A stretch of DNA of 64,000 nucleotides from Oxalobacteraceae bacterium (GTDB taxonomy: Bacteria > Pseudomonadota > Gammaproteobacteria > Burkholderiales > Burkholderiaceae_D). Both the position numbers and the translations under genes were made by a program. Shown here one piece after another: positions 49,716-57,850 of the stretch. The notes under the pieces were generated by a model, which worked only from the letters and a program-made list of their open reading frames with translations, was not told the DNA's origin and did not search any database. The stretch is from assembly GCA_027490725.1 (NCBI GenBank), contig JAIXXN010000057.1, positions 204,166-268,165 on the forward strand, in the 5' to 3' direction. Position 1 is the stretch's first letter; each line of letters starts with the position of its first letter.

Positions 49716-51248
49716 ATGGCCAGCACCCTGAAACTGATACTCGGCGATCAGCTCAATTGCCAGCATAGCTGGTATGCAGAGCGCTGCGACGACGTCGTGT
49801 TCGTACTGATGGAAATGCGTCAGGAAACCGACTACGTTTTGCATCACGCGCAGAAGATCATCGCCATCTTTGCCGGCATGCGCGCGCTGGCGCAGCAATT
49901 GCAGGCGGTCGGCCATCGCGTGCATTACCTGCGCATCGATGATCCGGACAACCGTCAGTCGCTGCCAGCCAATCTGGACTTCCTGCTGGCCCACTATCAG
50001 GCCGCCGCCTTCCACTGGCAGGCGCCCGACGAGTGGCGGCTGGACCAGCAGTTGCACAGCTACGCAGCGACACTGGCAATCCCCAGTCAGATGGATGACA
50101 CCGAACATTTCTACACCGGTCGCGACGAAGCGGCCCGCCATTTCGAGGGCAAGACCCGCTGGCTGATGGAATCGTTCTACCGCCAGATGCGCACCCGCCA
50201 TGGCGTGCTGATGACCGCTAGCGGCAAACCGCTGGGCGAACAGTGGAACTTCGATCAGGACAACCGGGAAAGCTGGCCCGGCCTGCCATGGGAGCCGTCC
50301 GACCAGCGTCCCTGCCATGATCACAGCGCGCTTTGGCAAACCATTCAGACGGCAGGTATCGCCAGCTTCGGTGCGCCGAGCGCAGAAGAATTCCGCTGGC
50401 CTTTGAACCGCAACGAAGCACTGGAACAACTGGAACACTTCATCGAGTTAGCCCTGCCCCACTTCGGCCAGTTTCAGGATGCTATGAGCAGCAAGGCGTG
50501 GCGCCTGTTCCACTCGCTGCTGTCATTCGCCATGAACTGCAAGATGCTCGATCCCCGGACGGTGGTCAGCCGCGTCGAGGCAGCCTATCATGCCGGTAGC
50601 GTGCCACTCGCCTCGGCAGAAGGCTTTATCCGTCAGATTCTGGGCTGGCGCGAATATGTGCGCGGGGTCTACTGGCATCGCATGCCCGGCTACGAACAGC
50701 TGAATACCTTCGGCCACAGCGCCCCGTTGCCACACTGGTTCTGGAGTGGCGAAACGCGCATGCGCTGTGTCGCGGCGGCGATCGGCCAGTCGCTGGAACA
50801 TGCGCACAGCCACCATATCAACCGACTGATGGTGATTGGCAACTTCAGCCTGCTGGCGGGGCTAGCACCTTCGGCGCTACACCACTGGTATCTGGGCGTA
50901 TATATCGATGCTTTCGAGTGGGTGGAATTGCCCAACACGCTAGGCATGAGCCAGTTCGCCGACGGTGGCTTGCTGGCTACCAAGCCCTATGTATCGAGCG
51001 CCGCCTATATCGACCGGATGAGCGACTACTGCAAAGGCTGCCATTATCAGAAAAAGCTCAAGGTTGGCGAGCGCGCCTGTCCGTTTAATGCACTCTACTG
51101 GGACTTTTTTGCCCGTAACCGCGCGACGCTGGGCAACAATCACCGACTCGGCATGGTCTACCAGCAATTGAAAAAGATGGATGGCGTAGCACTCGCCGCA
51201 CTCCAGGATCAAGCCGCACTCACCCGCGCCGGACTGGAGACCCTTTAA
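49716..51248 (+). CDS. Iron-sulfur (6-4)-type photolyase/cryptochrome (FeS-BCP, PhrB/CryB-like)
   Basis: A 510-residue photolyase-family protein. LILGDQLN at the start, FGQFQDAMSSK, QILGWREYVRGVYW, INRLMVIGNFSLLAG and KPYVSSAAYIDRMSDYCKGC are typical of the FeS-BCP group. Four Cys for a [4Fe-4S] cluster are at 351, 439, 442 and 455, the same spacing as Cys350, 438, 441 and 454 of Agrobacterium PhrB. That enzyme repairs (6-4) photoproducts using FAD and a lumazine antenna. A frame open to 49467 is inside tspO and is rejected. It is the last gene of the operon. Confidence 0.94.
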   Translation: MASTLKLILGDQLNCQHSWYAERCDDVVFVLMEMRQETDYVLHHAQKIIAIFAGMRALAQQLQAVGHRVHYLRIDDPDNRQSLPANLDFLLAHYQAAAFHWQAPDEWRLDQQLHSYAATLAIPSQMDDTEHFYTGRDEAARHFEGKTRWLMESFYRQMRTRHGVLMTASGKPLGEQWNFDQDNRESWPGLPWEPSDQRPCHDHSALWQTIQTAGIASFGAPSAEEFRWPLNRNEALEQLEHFIELALPHFGQFQDAMSSKAWRLFHSLLSFAMNCKMLDPRTVVSRVEAAYHAGSVPLASAEGFIRQILGWREYVRGVYWHRMPGYEQLNTFGHSAPLPHWFWSGETRMRCVAAAIGQSLEHAHSHHINRLMVIGNFSLLAGLAPSALHHWYLGVYIDAFEWVELPNTLGMSQFADGGLLATKPYVSSAAYIDRMSDYCKGCHYQKKLKVGERACPFNALYWDFFARNRATLGNNHRLGMVYQQLKKMDGVALAALQDQAALTRAGLETL

Positions 51249-51394
51249 CAGCGCTCAGTGGGAAAAGTTGTCCATGGCAGTACTGACTTAAAGTGCTTCA
51301 ATGCAGGCCAGATGCGGACAGATGACAGACCTTAGTGATAAGATGCGGGCTCGCTGAATTTGCCCGTTCCGGGTCACTCGTTTTAAGGCTGTGC

Positions 51395-51799
51395 ATGCTT
51401 GCGGATTTACATTTTCTGGTAGTTGACGATTTTTCCGGTATGCGCGCTGTCATCGGTAACTTGCTCAAAGATTTGGGTTACGGCAAAGTCACCGAAGCCG
51501 GTGACGGGCGCGACGCGCTTACTCGTTTGCATAACAATGACGCGGTTCCGCCAATCAACTTCATCATTACCGACCTGAACATGCCCGAAATGGATGGTCT
51601 GGAATTGCTGAAGACTATCCGTGCTTCCCGCGACATGTGCAATATGCCCGTGCTGATTGTCACCGCCGAAGGCAAGCGGGAAAATATTCTCTCCGTTGCA
51701 CAGGCCGGCGCCGATGGTTATATCGTCAAGCCTTTCACCAGCGCTACCCTCAAAGACAAGATCGAAAAGATTCTGCACAAGCGCAGCCTGCCCGCCTGA
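51395..51799 (+). CDS. CheY-like single-domain response regulator
   Basis: A 134-residue receiver domain only. LVVDDFSGMRAVIGNLLKDLG, phospho-acceptor in IITDLNMPEMDGLELL, the conserved Thr of VLIVTAEGK and Lys of YIVKPFTSATL closely follow CheY. ATG 51395 has an AAGG site and gives a CheY-length product; a frame open to 51335 adds an unsupported extension. No chemotaxis genes are adjacent, so its partner is unknown, though the region holds a chemoreceptor elsewhere (16551). Confidence 0.9.
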   Translation: MLADLHFLVVDDFSGMRAVIGNLLKDLGYGKVTEAGDGRDALTRLHNNDAVPPINFIITDLNMPEMDGLELLKTIRASRDMCNMPVLIVTAEGKRENILSVAQAGADGYIVKPFTSATLKDKIEKILHKRSLPA

Positions 51800-51812
51800 G
51801 CACGCCGTTTAG

Positions 51813-52550
51813 CTACGCTAGCCCGCCATTGGCGCGCAACACCTGCCCGTTCACCCACCCGCCATCCGGACCGGCAAGAAACGCCACCACGCCCGCAATG
51901 TCTTCCGGCTGCCCGAGTCGTTCCAGCGGCGCCATACGGGCAAACGCCTGCACCTCCTCGGCGCTCTTCCCTTTCAGAAATAGCTGACTGGCCACCGGCC
52001 CCGGCGCGACCGCATTGACGGTGATGCCACGGCCACGCAATTCCTTGGCGAACACTTCAGTTAGCGCTTCCACCGCAGCCTTGCTGGCACTATAGATACC
52101 GTAGCCGGGCAAGCGCAGTGCCAGCACACTACTCGACAGGTTGATGATGCGCCCGCCGTCATTGAGACGCGTCGCCGCGAGGCGCAGTGTATTGAACACA
52201 CCTTGTGTATTGATGGCGAAGCTGCGTGCAAACAATTCGTCACTGGCCTGCGCCAGTGGCGCCAGTTGCAATACACCGGCGTTATTGACCAGAATATCAA
52301 TCCGGCCTAGCGTCTGCTCGATACTGGCAAACATCGCGCTGACCTGCGCAGCCTGCGACACATCGGCACATACCGCCATGGCCTTCGCGCCCAATGCCTT
52401 CAGTTCCGCGACCAGCGCTTCGGCGGCCAGCGCATCACTCGCATAGTTAAGCGCTACCGCACAGCCTTCGCTGGCAAGACGGCGGGCGATCGCCGCGCCT
52501 ATCCCGCGCGAGCCACCCGTTACCAGTGCAACTTTTGTGTTGTTCGTCAT
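51813..52550 (-). CDS. FabG-like short-chain dehydrogenase/reductase
   Basis: A 245-residue classical SDR with ALVTGGSRGIGAAIARRLA, ILVNNAGVLQL, the catalytic Ser in NLSSSV, YSASKAAVEAL and INVNAVAPGPV-type segments. Substrate unknown. It is divergent from a LysR regulator with a 111-base gap, the standard arrangement for a regulator and its target. In that gap GAATG (52565-52569) and CATTC (52582-52586) form an inverted repeat that could be a LysR site. Confidence 0.9.
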   Translation of the reverse strand: MTNNTKVALVTGGSRGIGAAIARRLASEGCAVALNYASDALAAEALVAELKALGAKAMAVCADVSQAAQVSAMFASIEQTLGRIDILVNNAGVLQLAPLAQASDELFARSFAINTQGVFNTLRLAATRLNDGGRIINLSSSVLALRLPGYGIYSASKAAVEALTEVFAKELRGRGITVNAVAPGPVASQLFLKGKSAEEVQAFARMAPLERLGQPEDIAGVVAFLAGPDGGWVNGQVLRANGGLA

Positions 52551-52661
52551 GTTTGAACTCCCGTGAATGAATCAGTGCATCCATTCTGACTTATCAACGG
52601 GAAAAGATAATCCACCTATAATTACCATCTCAATTCGATTCACTTAAACAATCAGGCGAAT

Positions 52662-53552
52662 ATGGACCGTTTTCAGGAAATGCAGGTATTCATCCGGATT
52701 GCCGAGCGACGCAGCTTCTCGGCAGCGGCGGAAGATCTGGCGATTCCACGCGCTACCGTGAGCAATCTGGTCCAGCGTCTCGAACAGCGCCTGGGCACCC
52801 GTCTGCTGGAACGCACGACCCGGCAAGTGCGCCTGACGCTGGACGGCGAAGCCTACGTTCAACGCTGCATCCGCTTACTGGCCGATCTGGAAGAAGCCGA
52901 CAGCGCCTTTCGTGACGCCCGTCCGCAAGGTTTGCTGCGCGTGAATTTGCAAGGCACGCTGGCGCGTCACTTCGTACTGCCCGAGCTGGGCAGCTTTCTG
53001 GCCATGTATCCCGACTTGCGCCTGCAGATCGGTGACGACGACCGCTTGGTTGATCTGGTCAAGGAAGGCGTAGACTGCGTACTGCGCGCCGGTACCCCGC
53101 AGGATTCATCGCTGATCGCGCGCCCCATCGCCCGTCTGGAACAGCTTACTGTCGCCAGTCGCGCCTACCTCGCCACGCACGGCGCTCCGCACACGCTGGC
53201 CGAACTGGCGCAGCACTTTGCGGTCGATTACATAGCCCGCCCTACCGGCCGCGCCCTCAGTCTGGAATTCAGCCGGGGCAAAGAAGTGCTGGAAATCGCC
53301 TTACAAACCCGCGTTGCAGTGACCGGCGCCGACCTGTACGCCAGTGCCGCGCTGGCTGGCCTGGGGATGGTGCAAGTGCCGCGCTACCGCATCGAAGCAG
53401 AGATTGCCAGCGGGGAGCTGCAGATTCTGCTGCCGGATCACCCGCCGCCGCCGCTGCAGATCTCCGTGCTGTACCCGCACAGCCGGCAGCTTTCACCACG
53501 TGTGCGGGTGTTTACGCAGTGGCTCGCTGAACGATTTGCAGGAGCGCGTTAA
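52662..53552 (+). CDS. LysR-family transcriptional regulator
   Basis: A 296-residue LTTR. The N-terminal HTH (about 17-41: RRSFSAAAEDLAIPRATVSN) and the coiled linker are canonical; the effector domain follows (about 90-290). It faces the SDR gene at 51813-52550 and probably regulates it. No signs that it controls the photolyase genes around it. Confidence 0.92.
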   Translation: MDRFQEMQVFIRIAERRSFSAAAEDLAIPRATVSNLVQRLEQRLGTRLLERTTRQVRLTLDGEAYVQRCIRLLADLEEADSAFRDARPQGLLRVNLQGTLARHFVLPELGSFLAMYPDLRLQIGDDDRLVDLVKEGVDCVLRAGTPQDSSLIARPIARLEQLTVASRAYLATHGAPHTLAELAQHFAVDYIARPTGRALSLEFSRGKEVLEIALQTRVAVTGADLYASAALAGLGMVQVPRYRIEAEIASGELQILLPDHPPPPLQISVLYPHSRQLSPRVRVFTQWLAERFAGAR

Positions 53553-53614
53553 GATAGCAGCAATCTTCGCTAATTTGCTCGCCGACGCCACCCTCCCACT
53601 GCTCGAAGCGCCCC

Positions 53615-54916
53615 ATGCATACTGTAATTTTCTGGTTCCGCAATGATTTACGTCTGCACGATCAGGCAGCACTGCTGGCCGCCTGTGCCAGCCGGCCTGA
53701 CCGGCTGCTGGCGGTCTACTGTCTGCCAGACGACGCAACGACGCAGTGGGGCTTTCCTCGCATTGTTGCGCCGCGCCGCGCGTGGCTACAAGCGAGTCTG
53801 CGCGACCTGCAGCAACAGCTTGCAGCGCTTGGCTGTCCGCTACTGGTCTGCACTGACGCGGCAACGCTAGCCCTGCCCCGACTCGCGCAACAATACGCTG
53901 CCAGACAGGTATTTTGTGAAGACATCGCCGCCCCCGAAGAACAGCAGCAAGTGAACACGCTTCGACGGGCTGGGCTTGAGGTCAGCACGCTATGGCAAAG
54001 TAGCCTGCTCGATCCGGCGACGCTGCCATGGCCTGCCAGCGGCTTACCGGCCAGCTTCACCACCTTCCGTCAGGCCGTCGAGCAACGCGCCATACTGCCG
54101 CCGGCTCCCTTATCTGCACCGGTCAGCCTGCCAGCAGCAGCGCAGGACATGACGCGTTCTACTCAGGCCACTGCTCAACCCGGCGGATCGCCGCAAGCCG
54201 ACTGGTGCAACGACACCAGCACCGCCAGCGATCCCCGTTCGTCCATTGCGATGCTAGACGCGGGCGAAACTGCCGCACTCGCGCAACTGGAACGCTATCT
54301 CGCCAGCGATCTACCTGCCTCCTACAAGCGCACCCGCAACCAGTTATCCGGAGCGGATTTTTCCAGCAAATGGTCGATCTGGCTGGCCAATGGCGCGTTG
54401 TCAGCACGCACCATCTACGCCCGACTGAAGGCGCACGAAGCGCGCGCCGGTGTCAGCGACGGCAGCTACTGGCTGTGGTTTGAGCTGCTATGGCGCGACT
54501 ACTTCCGTCTGCTGCATTTGCAGTATGGCCAGCAGCTGTATCGCGCGGGAGGACTAAGCGGCAAAGCGCCGCCACCACATGACCCGGCCAGCTTCCAGCG
54601 CTGGTGTCTCGGCCAGACTGGCGTGCCGCTAGTCGACGCGGCCATGCACGAATTGCGCCACAGCGGTTACCTGAGTAACCGCCTGCGTCAGGTAGTCGCC
54701 AGCTATCTACTGAATGAGCTACAGGGTGATTGGCGCGCGGGTGCGGCATGGTTTGAAGCCTGTCTGCTTGACTACGATGTCTACAGCAATCACGGCAACT
54801 GGCTCTACATCGCCGGACGCGGCACCGATCCGCGCGGCGGTCGTCATTTCAATATCGAAAAGCAGACCGCCGACCATGATGGCGATGGCAGCTACCGTCG
54901 CCTGTGGGGCAATTAA
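53615..54916 (+). CDS. Photolyase/cryptochrome, DASH type
   Basis: A 433-residue photolyase-family protein. HTVIFWFRNDLRLHDQ starts the antenna domain. The catalytic domain has SYKRTRNQLSGADFSSKWSIW, ELLWRDYFRLLHLQYG, WCLGQTGVPLVDAAMHEL, GYLSNRLRQVVASYLLNEL and LLDYDVYSNHGNWLYIAGRG-type FAD and DNA contacts. CryDASH proteins repair CPD lesions, at least in single-stranded DNA, using FAD and usually a methenyltetrahydrofolate antenna. The call of DASH over class I photolyase rests on the C-terminal DYDVYSNHGNW and PRGGRHFN segments. It meets the TIGR01777 gene tail to tail. Confidence 0.88.
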   Translation: MHTVIFWFRNDLRLHDQAALLAACASRPDRLLAVYCLPDDATTQWGFPRIVAPRRAWLQASLRDLQQQLAALGCPLLVCTDAATLALPRLAQQYAARQVFCEDIAAPEEQQQVNTLRRAGLEVSTLWQSSLLDPATLPWPASGLPASFTTFRQAVEQRAILPPAPLSAPVSLPAAAQDMTRSTQATAQPGGSPQADWCNDTSTASDPRSSIAMLDAGETAALAQLERYLASDLPASYKRTRNQLSGADFSSKWSIWLANGALSARTIYARLKAHEARAGVSDGSYWLWFELLWRDYFRLLHLQYGQQLYRAGGLSGKAPPPHDPASFQRWCLGQTGVPLVDAAMHELRHSGYLSNRLRQVVASYLLNELQGDWRAGAAWFEACLLDYDVYSNHGNWLYIAGRGTDPRGGRHFNIEKQTADHDGDGSYRRLWGN

Positions 54917-55821
54917 TCAACAGATGAAGGCAGCAGTTGTGCCAGCGCCGTCTTCAGCTCACCGTAGCGGAACACGAAACCGGAGGCTAGCGCGCGTTGC
55001 GGCATCAGCTTTTGCCCGCCCAGCAACAGCACCGACATCTCGCCGAGCAACAGCCGTAACACCGGGGCAGGCGCCGGCAAACATGCCGGCCGGTGTAATT
55101 GCGCTGCCAGCAATCGGGTGAACGCGCTATTGCGCACCAGACCCGGCGCACAGGCATTGTAGACGCCGTCGCTATCGGAGGCCTGCAGCAGATGGTCAAA
55201 CAGCGCGAGCAGGTCATCACGGTGTATCCACGGCATCCATTGCTGGCCGCCGCCTAGCCGCCCGCCCAGTCCCAGTCTGAACACGGGCAACAAGCGTGCG
55301 AGCATCCCGCCACGACTGGTCAGCACCGGCGCAATGCGCAGCAACACCACCCGGCTACCATGCTGGCGCGCCTTCAGCGCCGCCTGTTCCCACGCGGCGC
55401 ACAACTCACTGCCGAAATCCTGCCCGGGTGTCGTCGCCGATTCATCCAGTGCCTGCTCGCCACAATCGCCATACCAGCCGACCGCCGAAGCGGATAGCAG
55501 CAATGGCGCCGGTGCCGGCAATTGCCCAAGCCAGGAAACCAGCGCTTGCGTGGTGCCGATGCGGCTGTCCCACAGTAGTCGCCGGCGCGCAGCACTCCAC
55601 GGCCGATCCGCAATCGGCGCTCCCGCCAGATTCACCACCGCATCCGGAACATACGCTGCTTCCAGCTCCGACAGCTGGGCGACACCGCGTGCACCGCTGC
55701 ACAGACTAGCAACTTGCTGCGGCTGGCGGCTCAGCACCACCAGTTCATGCCCGGCAGCAGCCCAACGCTGGCACAGCGCGCGGCCGATAAGACCGGTGGC
55801 GCCGGTGAGCAGAATACGCAT
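54913..55821 (-). CDS. TIGR01777/YfcH-type NAD(P)-binding epimerase-like protein
   Basis: A 302-residue extended SDR. MRILLTGATGLIGRALCQRW holds the NAD(P) motif, followed by LVVLSRQPQQV, VNLAGAPIADRPW, LLLSASAVGWYGDCGE and VLLRIAPVLTSRGGML; the C-terminal part (QKLMPQRALASGFVFRYGEL) is DUF1731-like. Biochemical function is not established. It often accompanies photolyase and light-response genes. It is the last gene in the minus-strand group folE-BLUF-DUF2256-TIGR01777, 14 bases after DUF2256. Confidence 0.9.
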   Translation of the reverse strand: MRILLTGATGLIGRALCQRWAAAGHELVVLSRQPQQVASLCSGARGVAQLSELEAAYVPDAVVNLAGAPIADRPWSAARRRLLWDSRIGTTQALVSWLGQLPAPAPLLLSASAVGWYGDCGEQALDESATTPGQDFGSELCAAWEQAALKARQHGSRVVLLRIAPVLTSRGGMLARLLPVFRLGLGGRLGGGQQWMPWIHRDDLLALFDHLLQASDSDGVYNACAPGLVRNSAFTRLLAAQLHRPACLPAPAPVLRLLLGEMSVLLLGGQKLMPQRALASGFVFRYGELKTALAQLLPSSVD

Positions 55822-55835
55822 ACAGAGACTCCTTG

Positions 55836-55991
55836 CTATACCGTGCCGCTGGCAGGTCGGTGGCTACGGCGGCAACGTTCGGAACAGTACAGCACCTGTT
55901 CCCAGTCGCGCGCCCACTTCTTGCGCCAGTTGAACGGCAGACCGCAATGGCGGCACTGTTTTTGGGGCAAACTTGCCTTGCTGTGTGCCAC
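55836..55991 (-). CDS. DUF2256 small zinc-ribbon-like protein
   Basis: A 51-residue gene too short for usual ORF cut-offs. It begins with GTG at 55991 (reading V/M-AHSKASLPQK) and contains CRHCGLPFNWRKKW, then WEQVLYCSERCRR. The two CxxC-type pairs and the PFNWRKKW core are diagnostic of DUF2256, whose genes regularly sit beside FeS-type photolyase/cryptochrome genes. It probably binds zinc. It lies between BLUF (5 bases upstream) and TIGR01777 (14 bases downstream). No strong ribosome site is seen, so translation may be coupled to BLUF. Confidence 0.88.
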   Translation of the reverse strand: MAHSKASLPQKQCRHCGLPFNWRKKWARDWEQVLYCSERCRRSHRPASGTV

Positions 55992-55996
55992 AAGGC

Positions 55997-56422
55997 TTAG
56001 GCACGGCCCTGCAGCGATGCCGAAGCGACCAGTTCATCGACCAGTGCCATGGAACTGCTACCGGGCAGCAGGAAAGGATCGAACACGGGCAGCGCCGAAT
56101 AGCGCAGCAGCATGCCGGGATTGAGCTTTTCCAGATTGGTCTGGGCCATGGTCCACGATGGGAAGCGGCGCTGAGTCACCTCGCCGTAATGCAGCAGTGT
56201 CACATCGGTATGCCGCGTATCGCGCTGAATACGCGCAAACAGCGCATTCACCTGTTCACGCCCACCTTCTAGCAACTGTAAAAACAGCTGATCGCCATGG
56301 CACAGCACACCCGTGATGCCACTATCGGGGTTGCGCAGCCGCGCCTGCTGCAAAATCACGCTTGCCGTTGCGGCACTAGTTCCCTCGCTAAAACGGCTGG
56401 CGTATAACAATTGCACGAGCAT
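55997..56422 (-). CDS. Short BLUF-domain blue-light photoreceptor
   Basis: A 141-residue protein that is almost entirely a BLUF domain. The FAD-site residues are present: Tyr7 in LLYASR, Asn31, Gln49 in LFLQLLEG, and Trp90/Met92 in FPSWTMA. After the domain only about 45 residues remain (LVDELVASASLQ), with no enzyme or DNA-binding output. Short BLUF proteins act by binding partners, such as anti-repressors in E. coli (BluF acting on BluR). Here the regulator to contact would be the TetR protein encoded 11 kb away; this is inference. An AGGAG-like site (CCGGAGAATC) precedes the ATG. It is between folE and DUF2256. Confidence 0.93.
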   Translation of the reverse strand: MLVQLLYASRFSEGTSAATASVILQQARLRNPDSGITGVLCHGDQLFLQLLEGGREQVNALFARIQRDTRHTDVTLLHYGEVTQRRFPSWTMAQTNLEKLNPGMLLRYSALPVFDPFLLPGSSSMALVDELVASASLQGRA

Positions 56423-56442
56423 GGTGATTCTCCGGAAAAGGA

Positions 56443-57147
56443 TTAACGCTTGATCAGCGAAAGGAATTCGCGCCGTAGCGCCGGGTCTTTCAGGAAGGAG
56501 CCGTGCATCACACTATTCACCATCAGCGCCTCGGTATCCTTGACGCCGCGCCAGTGCATGCAGAAGTGTTCGGCTTCCATAATCACGGCCAGACCATCCG
56601 GCTGCATTTTTTCCTGCAGCAGTTCGGCCAGTTGCACCACCGCTTCTTCCTGGATCTGCGGGCGGTTCATCACCCAAGCTGCCAGACGTGCGTACTTCGA
56701 CAGACCAATCAGGTTGGAATGCTGATTGGGCATCACGCCGATCCAGACCTTGCCCATGATAGGACAGAGGTGGTGCGAACAGGCGCTACGCACCGTGATC
56801 GGGCCGATGATCATCAGCTCGTTCAGGTGTGCCGCATTGGGGAATTCGGTCACCGGTGGCGCCGACGTGTAGCGTCCGCCGAAGATTTCCTGCAGATACA
56901 TTTTTGCGACGCGCCGGGCCGTGCCCTGGGTATTGTGATCACTGACGGTATCGATCACCAGACTTTCCAGCACACCCTGCATGCGGGCGCTGACCTCATC
57001 AAGCAAGGCATCCATTTCGCCCGGCTCGATGTAGGCGGCAATATTGTCATTGGCGTGGAAGCGGGTGCCGCTGGCCACGAGGCGGGCGCGAATGCGCTCG
57101 GACACCGGAGTGGCCGTGCCGTTGTCGGTAAGTGGTGTGTAGTTCAT
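56443..57147 (-). CDS. folE: GTP cyclohydrolase I
   Basis: A 234-residue FolE. VRSACSHHLCPIMGKVWIG and AEHFCMHWRGVKD carry the zinc-binding Cys and His residues; NLIGLSKYARLAAWVMNRPQ and MYLQEIFGGRY are further signatures. It converts GTP to dihydroneopterin triphosphate, the first step to folates and other pterins. In a photolyase island it could supply the methenyltetrahydrofolate antenna of cryDASH. It heads the minus-strand group and is preceded by two tandem copies of the island operator at 57210-57241, so this copy may be an inducible paralogue of a housekeeping folE. Confidence 0.95.
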   Translation of the reverse strand: MNYTPLTDNGTATPVSERIRARLVASGTRFHANDNIAAYIEPGEMDALLDEVSARMQGVLESLVIDTVSDHNTQGTARRVAKMYLQEIFGGRYTSAPPVTEFPNAAHLNELMIIGPITVRSACSHHLCPIMGKVWIGVMPNQHSNLIGLSKYARLAAWVMNRPQIQEEAVVQLAELLQEKMQPDGLAVIMEAEHFCMHWRGVKDTEALMVNSVMHGSFLKDPALRREFLSLIKR

Positions 57148-57209
57148 GTCACTGCTTTCGCAAAAATCACCTTGTGGCCTTAAACCACGGGCAGGAATCG
57201 GGATAATAC

Positions 57210-57221
57210 TACCAATCGGTA
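57210..57221. promoter_or_regulatory. Operator-like site 1 upstream of folE
   Basis: TACC-AATC-GGTA, a variant of the site found beside tetR. It is 20 bp centre to centre (two helical turns) from site 2 and overlaps the likely spacer of a minus-strand promoter whose minus-10 could be TATTAT (57208 to 57203). Confidence 0.65.
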
Positions 57222-57229
57222 ATATTCGC

Positions 57230-57241
57230 TACTAATCAGTA
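57230..57241. promoter_or_regulatory. Operator-like site 2 upstream of folE
   Basis: TACT-AATC-AGTA, identical to the core at 44631-44642; with the two preceding bases GC the identity is 14 bases. Its position near a possible minus-35 fits repression of folE by the TetR protein. Confidence 0.75.
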
Positions 57242-57281
57242 ACTTTCATTTTCCCGCTGCTGGGCAAGGGAGGAAACTGGC

Positions 57282-57791
57282 TCACGCTGAGGGCGAGTCC
57301 GGTGTAAGCACTTTCTGCCAATAGCCAACATCGAGCCACTGACCATACTTATAGCCCACTTCACGGAACTGTGCGACTTTCTCGAAGCCCATTTTTTCGT
57401 GCAAGGCGATGCTGGCCGGATTCGGCAAAGCAATCCCGCCTATCACCAGATGCAAGCCGGACGCCGTCAGTCGCTCCAGCAGCGCCGCATACAAGACACT
57501 GCCATGACCTTTGCCGCCCGCTTCCGGCGCCAGATATACCGAGCTTTCCACGGCATAGCGGTAAGCATGACGCACCCGCCACTTGCTCGCATAGGCATAA
57601 CCGAGCACGACACCTGCATCCTCGAGCACCAGCCAGGGCAGTCCAGCGGACAGAATATCGGCGATACGCTGGGCCATCTCTGGCGCACCGACGGCCTGCT
57701 CTTCGAACGAGATGCAGGTATTCAGGACGTAATGGTTATAGATGGCGACGATGGCGGCGGCATCGTCCGGCGTGGCTACACGTAGCTGCAT
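57282..57791 (-). CDS. GNAT N-acetyltransferase, phosphinothricin-acetyltransferase-like
   Basis: A 169-residue GNAT enzyme. LRVATPDDAAAIVAIYNHYV at the start, GYAYASKWRVRHAYRYAVESS and APEAGGKGHGSVLYAALL (acetyl-CoA loop), and ALHEKMGFEKVAQFREVGYK near the end are typical of the PAT/YncA/MddA group. These acetylate phosphinothricin or methionine derivatives; the real substrate here is unknown. It is upstream of folE on the same strand, with the operators between them. Confidence 0.88.
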   Translation of the reverse strand: MQLRVATPDDAAAIVAIYNHYVLNTCISFEEQAVGAPEMAQRIADILSAGLPWLVLEDAGVVLGYAYASKWRVRHAYRYAVESSVYLAPEAGGKGHGSVLYAALLERLTASGLHLVIGGIALPNPASIALHEKMGFEKVAQFREVGYKYGQWLDVGYWQKVLTPDSPSA

Positions 57792-57821
57792 GCTGAGGGA
57801 CAGTTAGGAACATTGAATCAC

Positions 57822-57850
57822 CGGCGCCACAGAGTGAAGCTGCGGCGCCG
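57822..57850 (-). terminator. Hairpin downstream of the GH97 gene
   Basis: CGGCGCC (57822-57828) and GGCGCCG (57844-57850) can pair. It lies in the 196-base gap 57792-57987 after the GH97 stop. The loop of 15 is large and there is no T-run, so this is weak. I see no gene in the gap. Confidence 0.35.

Noticed and set aside
55745..55993. An 82-codon minus-strand frame over the BLUF/TIGR01777 gap
   Set aside because: A different frame of the same strand encodes the DUF2256 protein with diagnostic Cys and Trp residues; the 82-codon frame has none.
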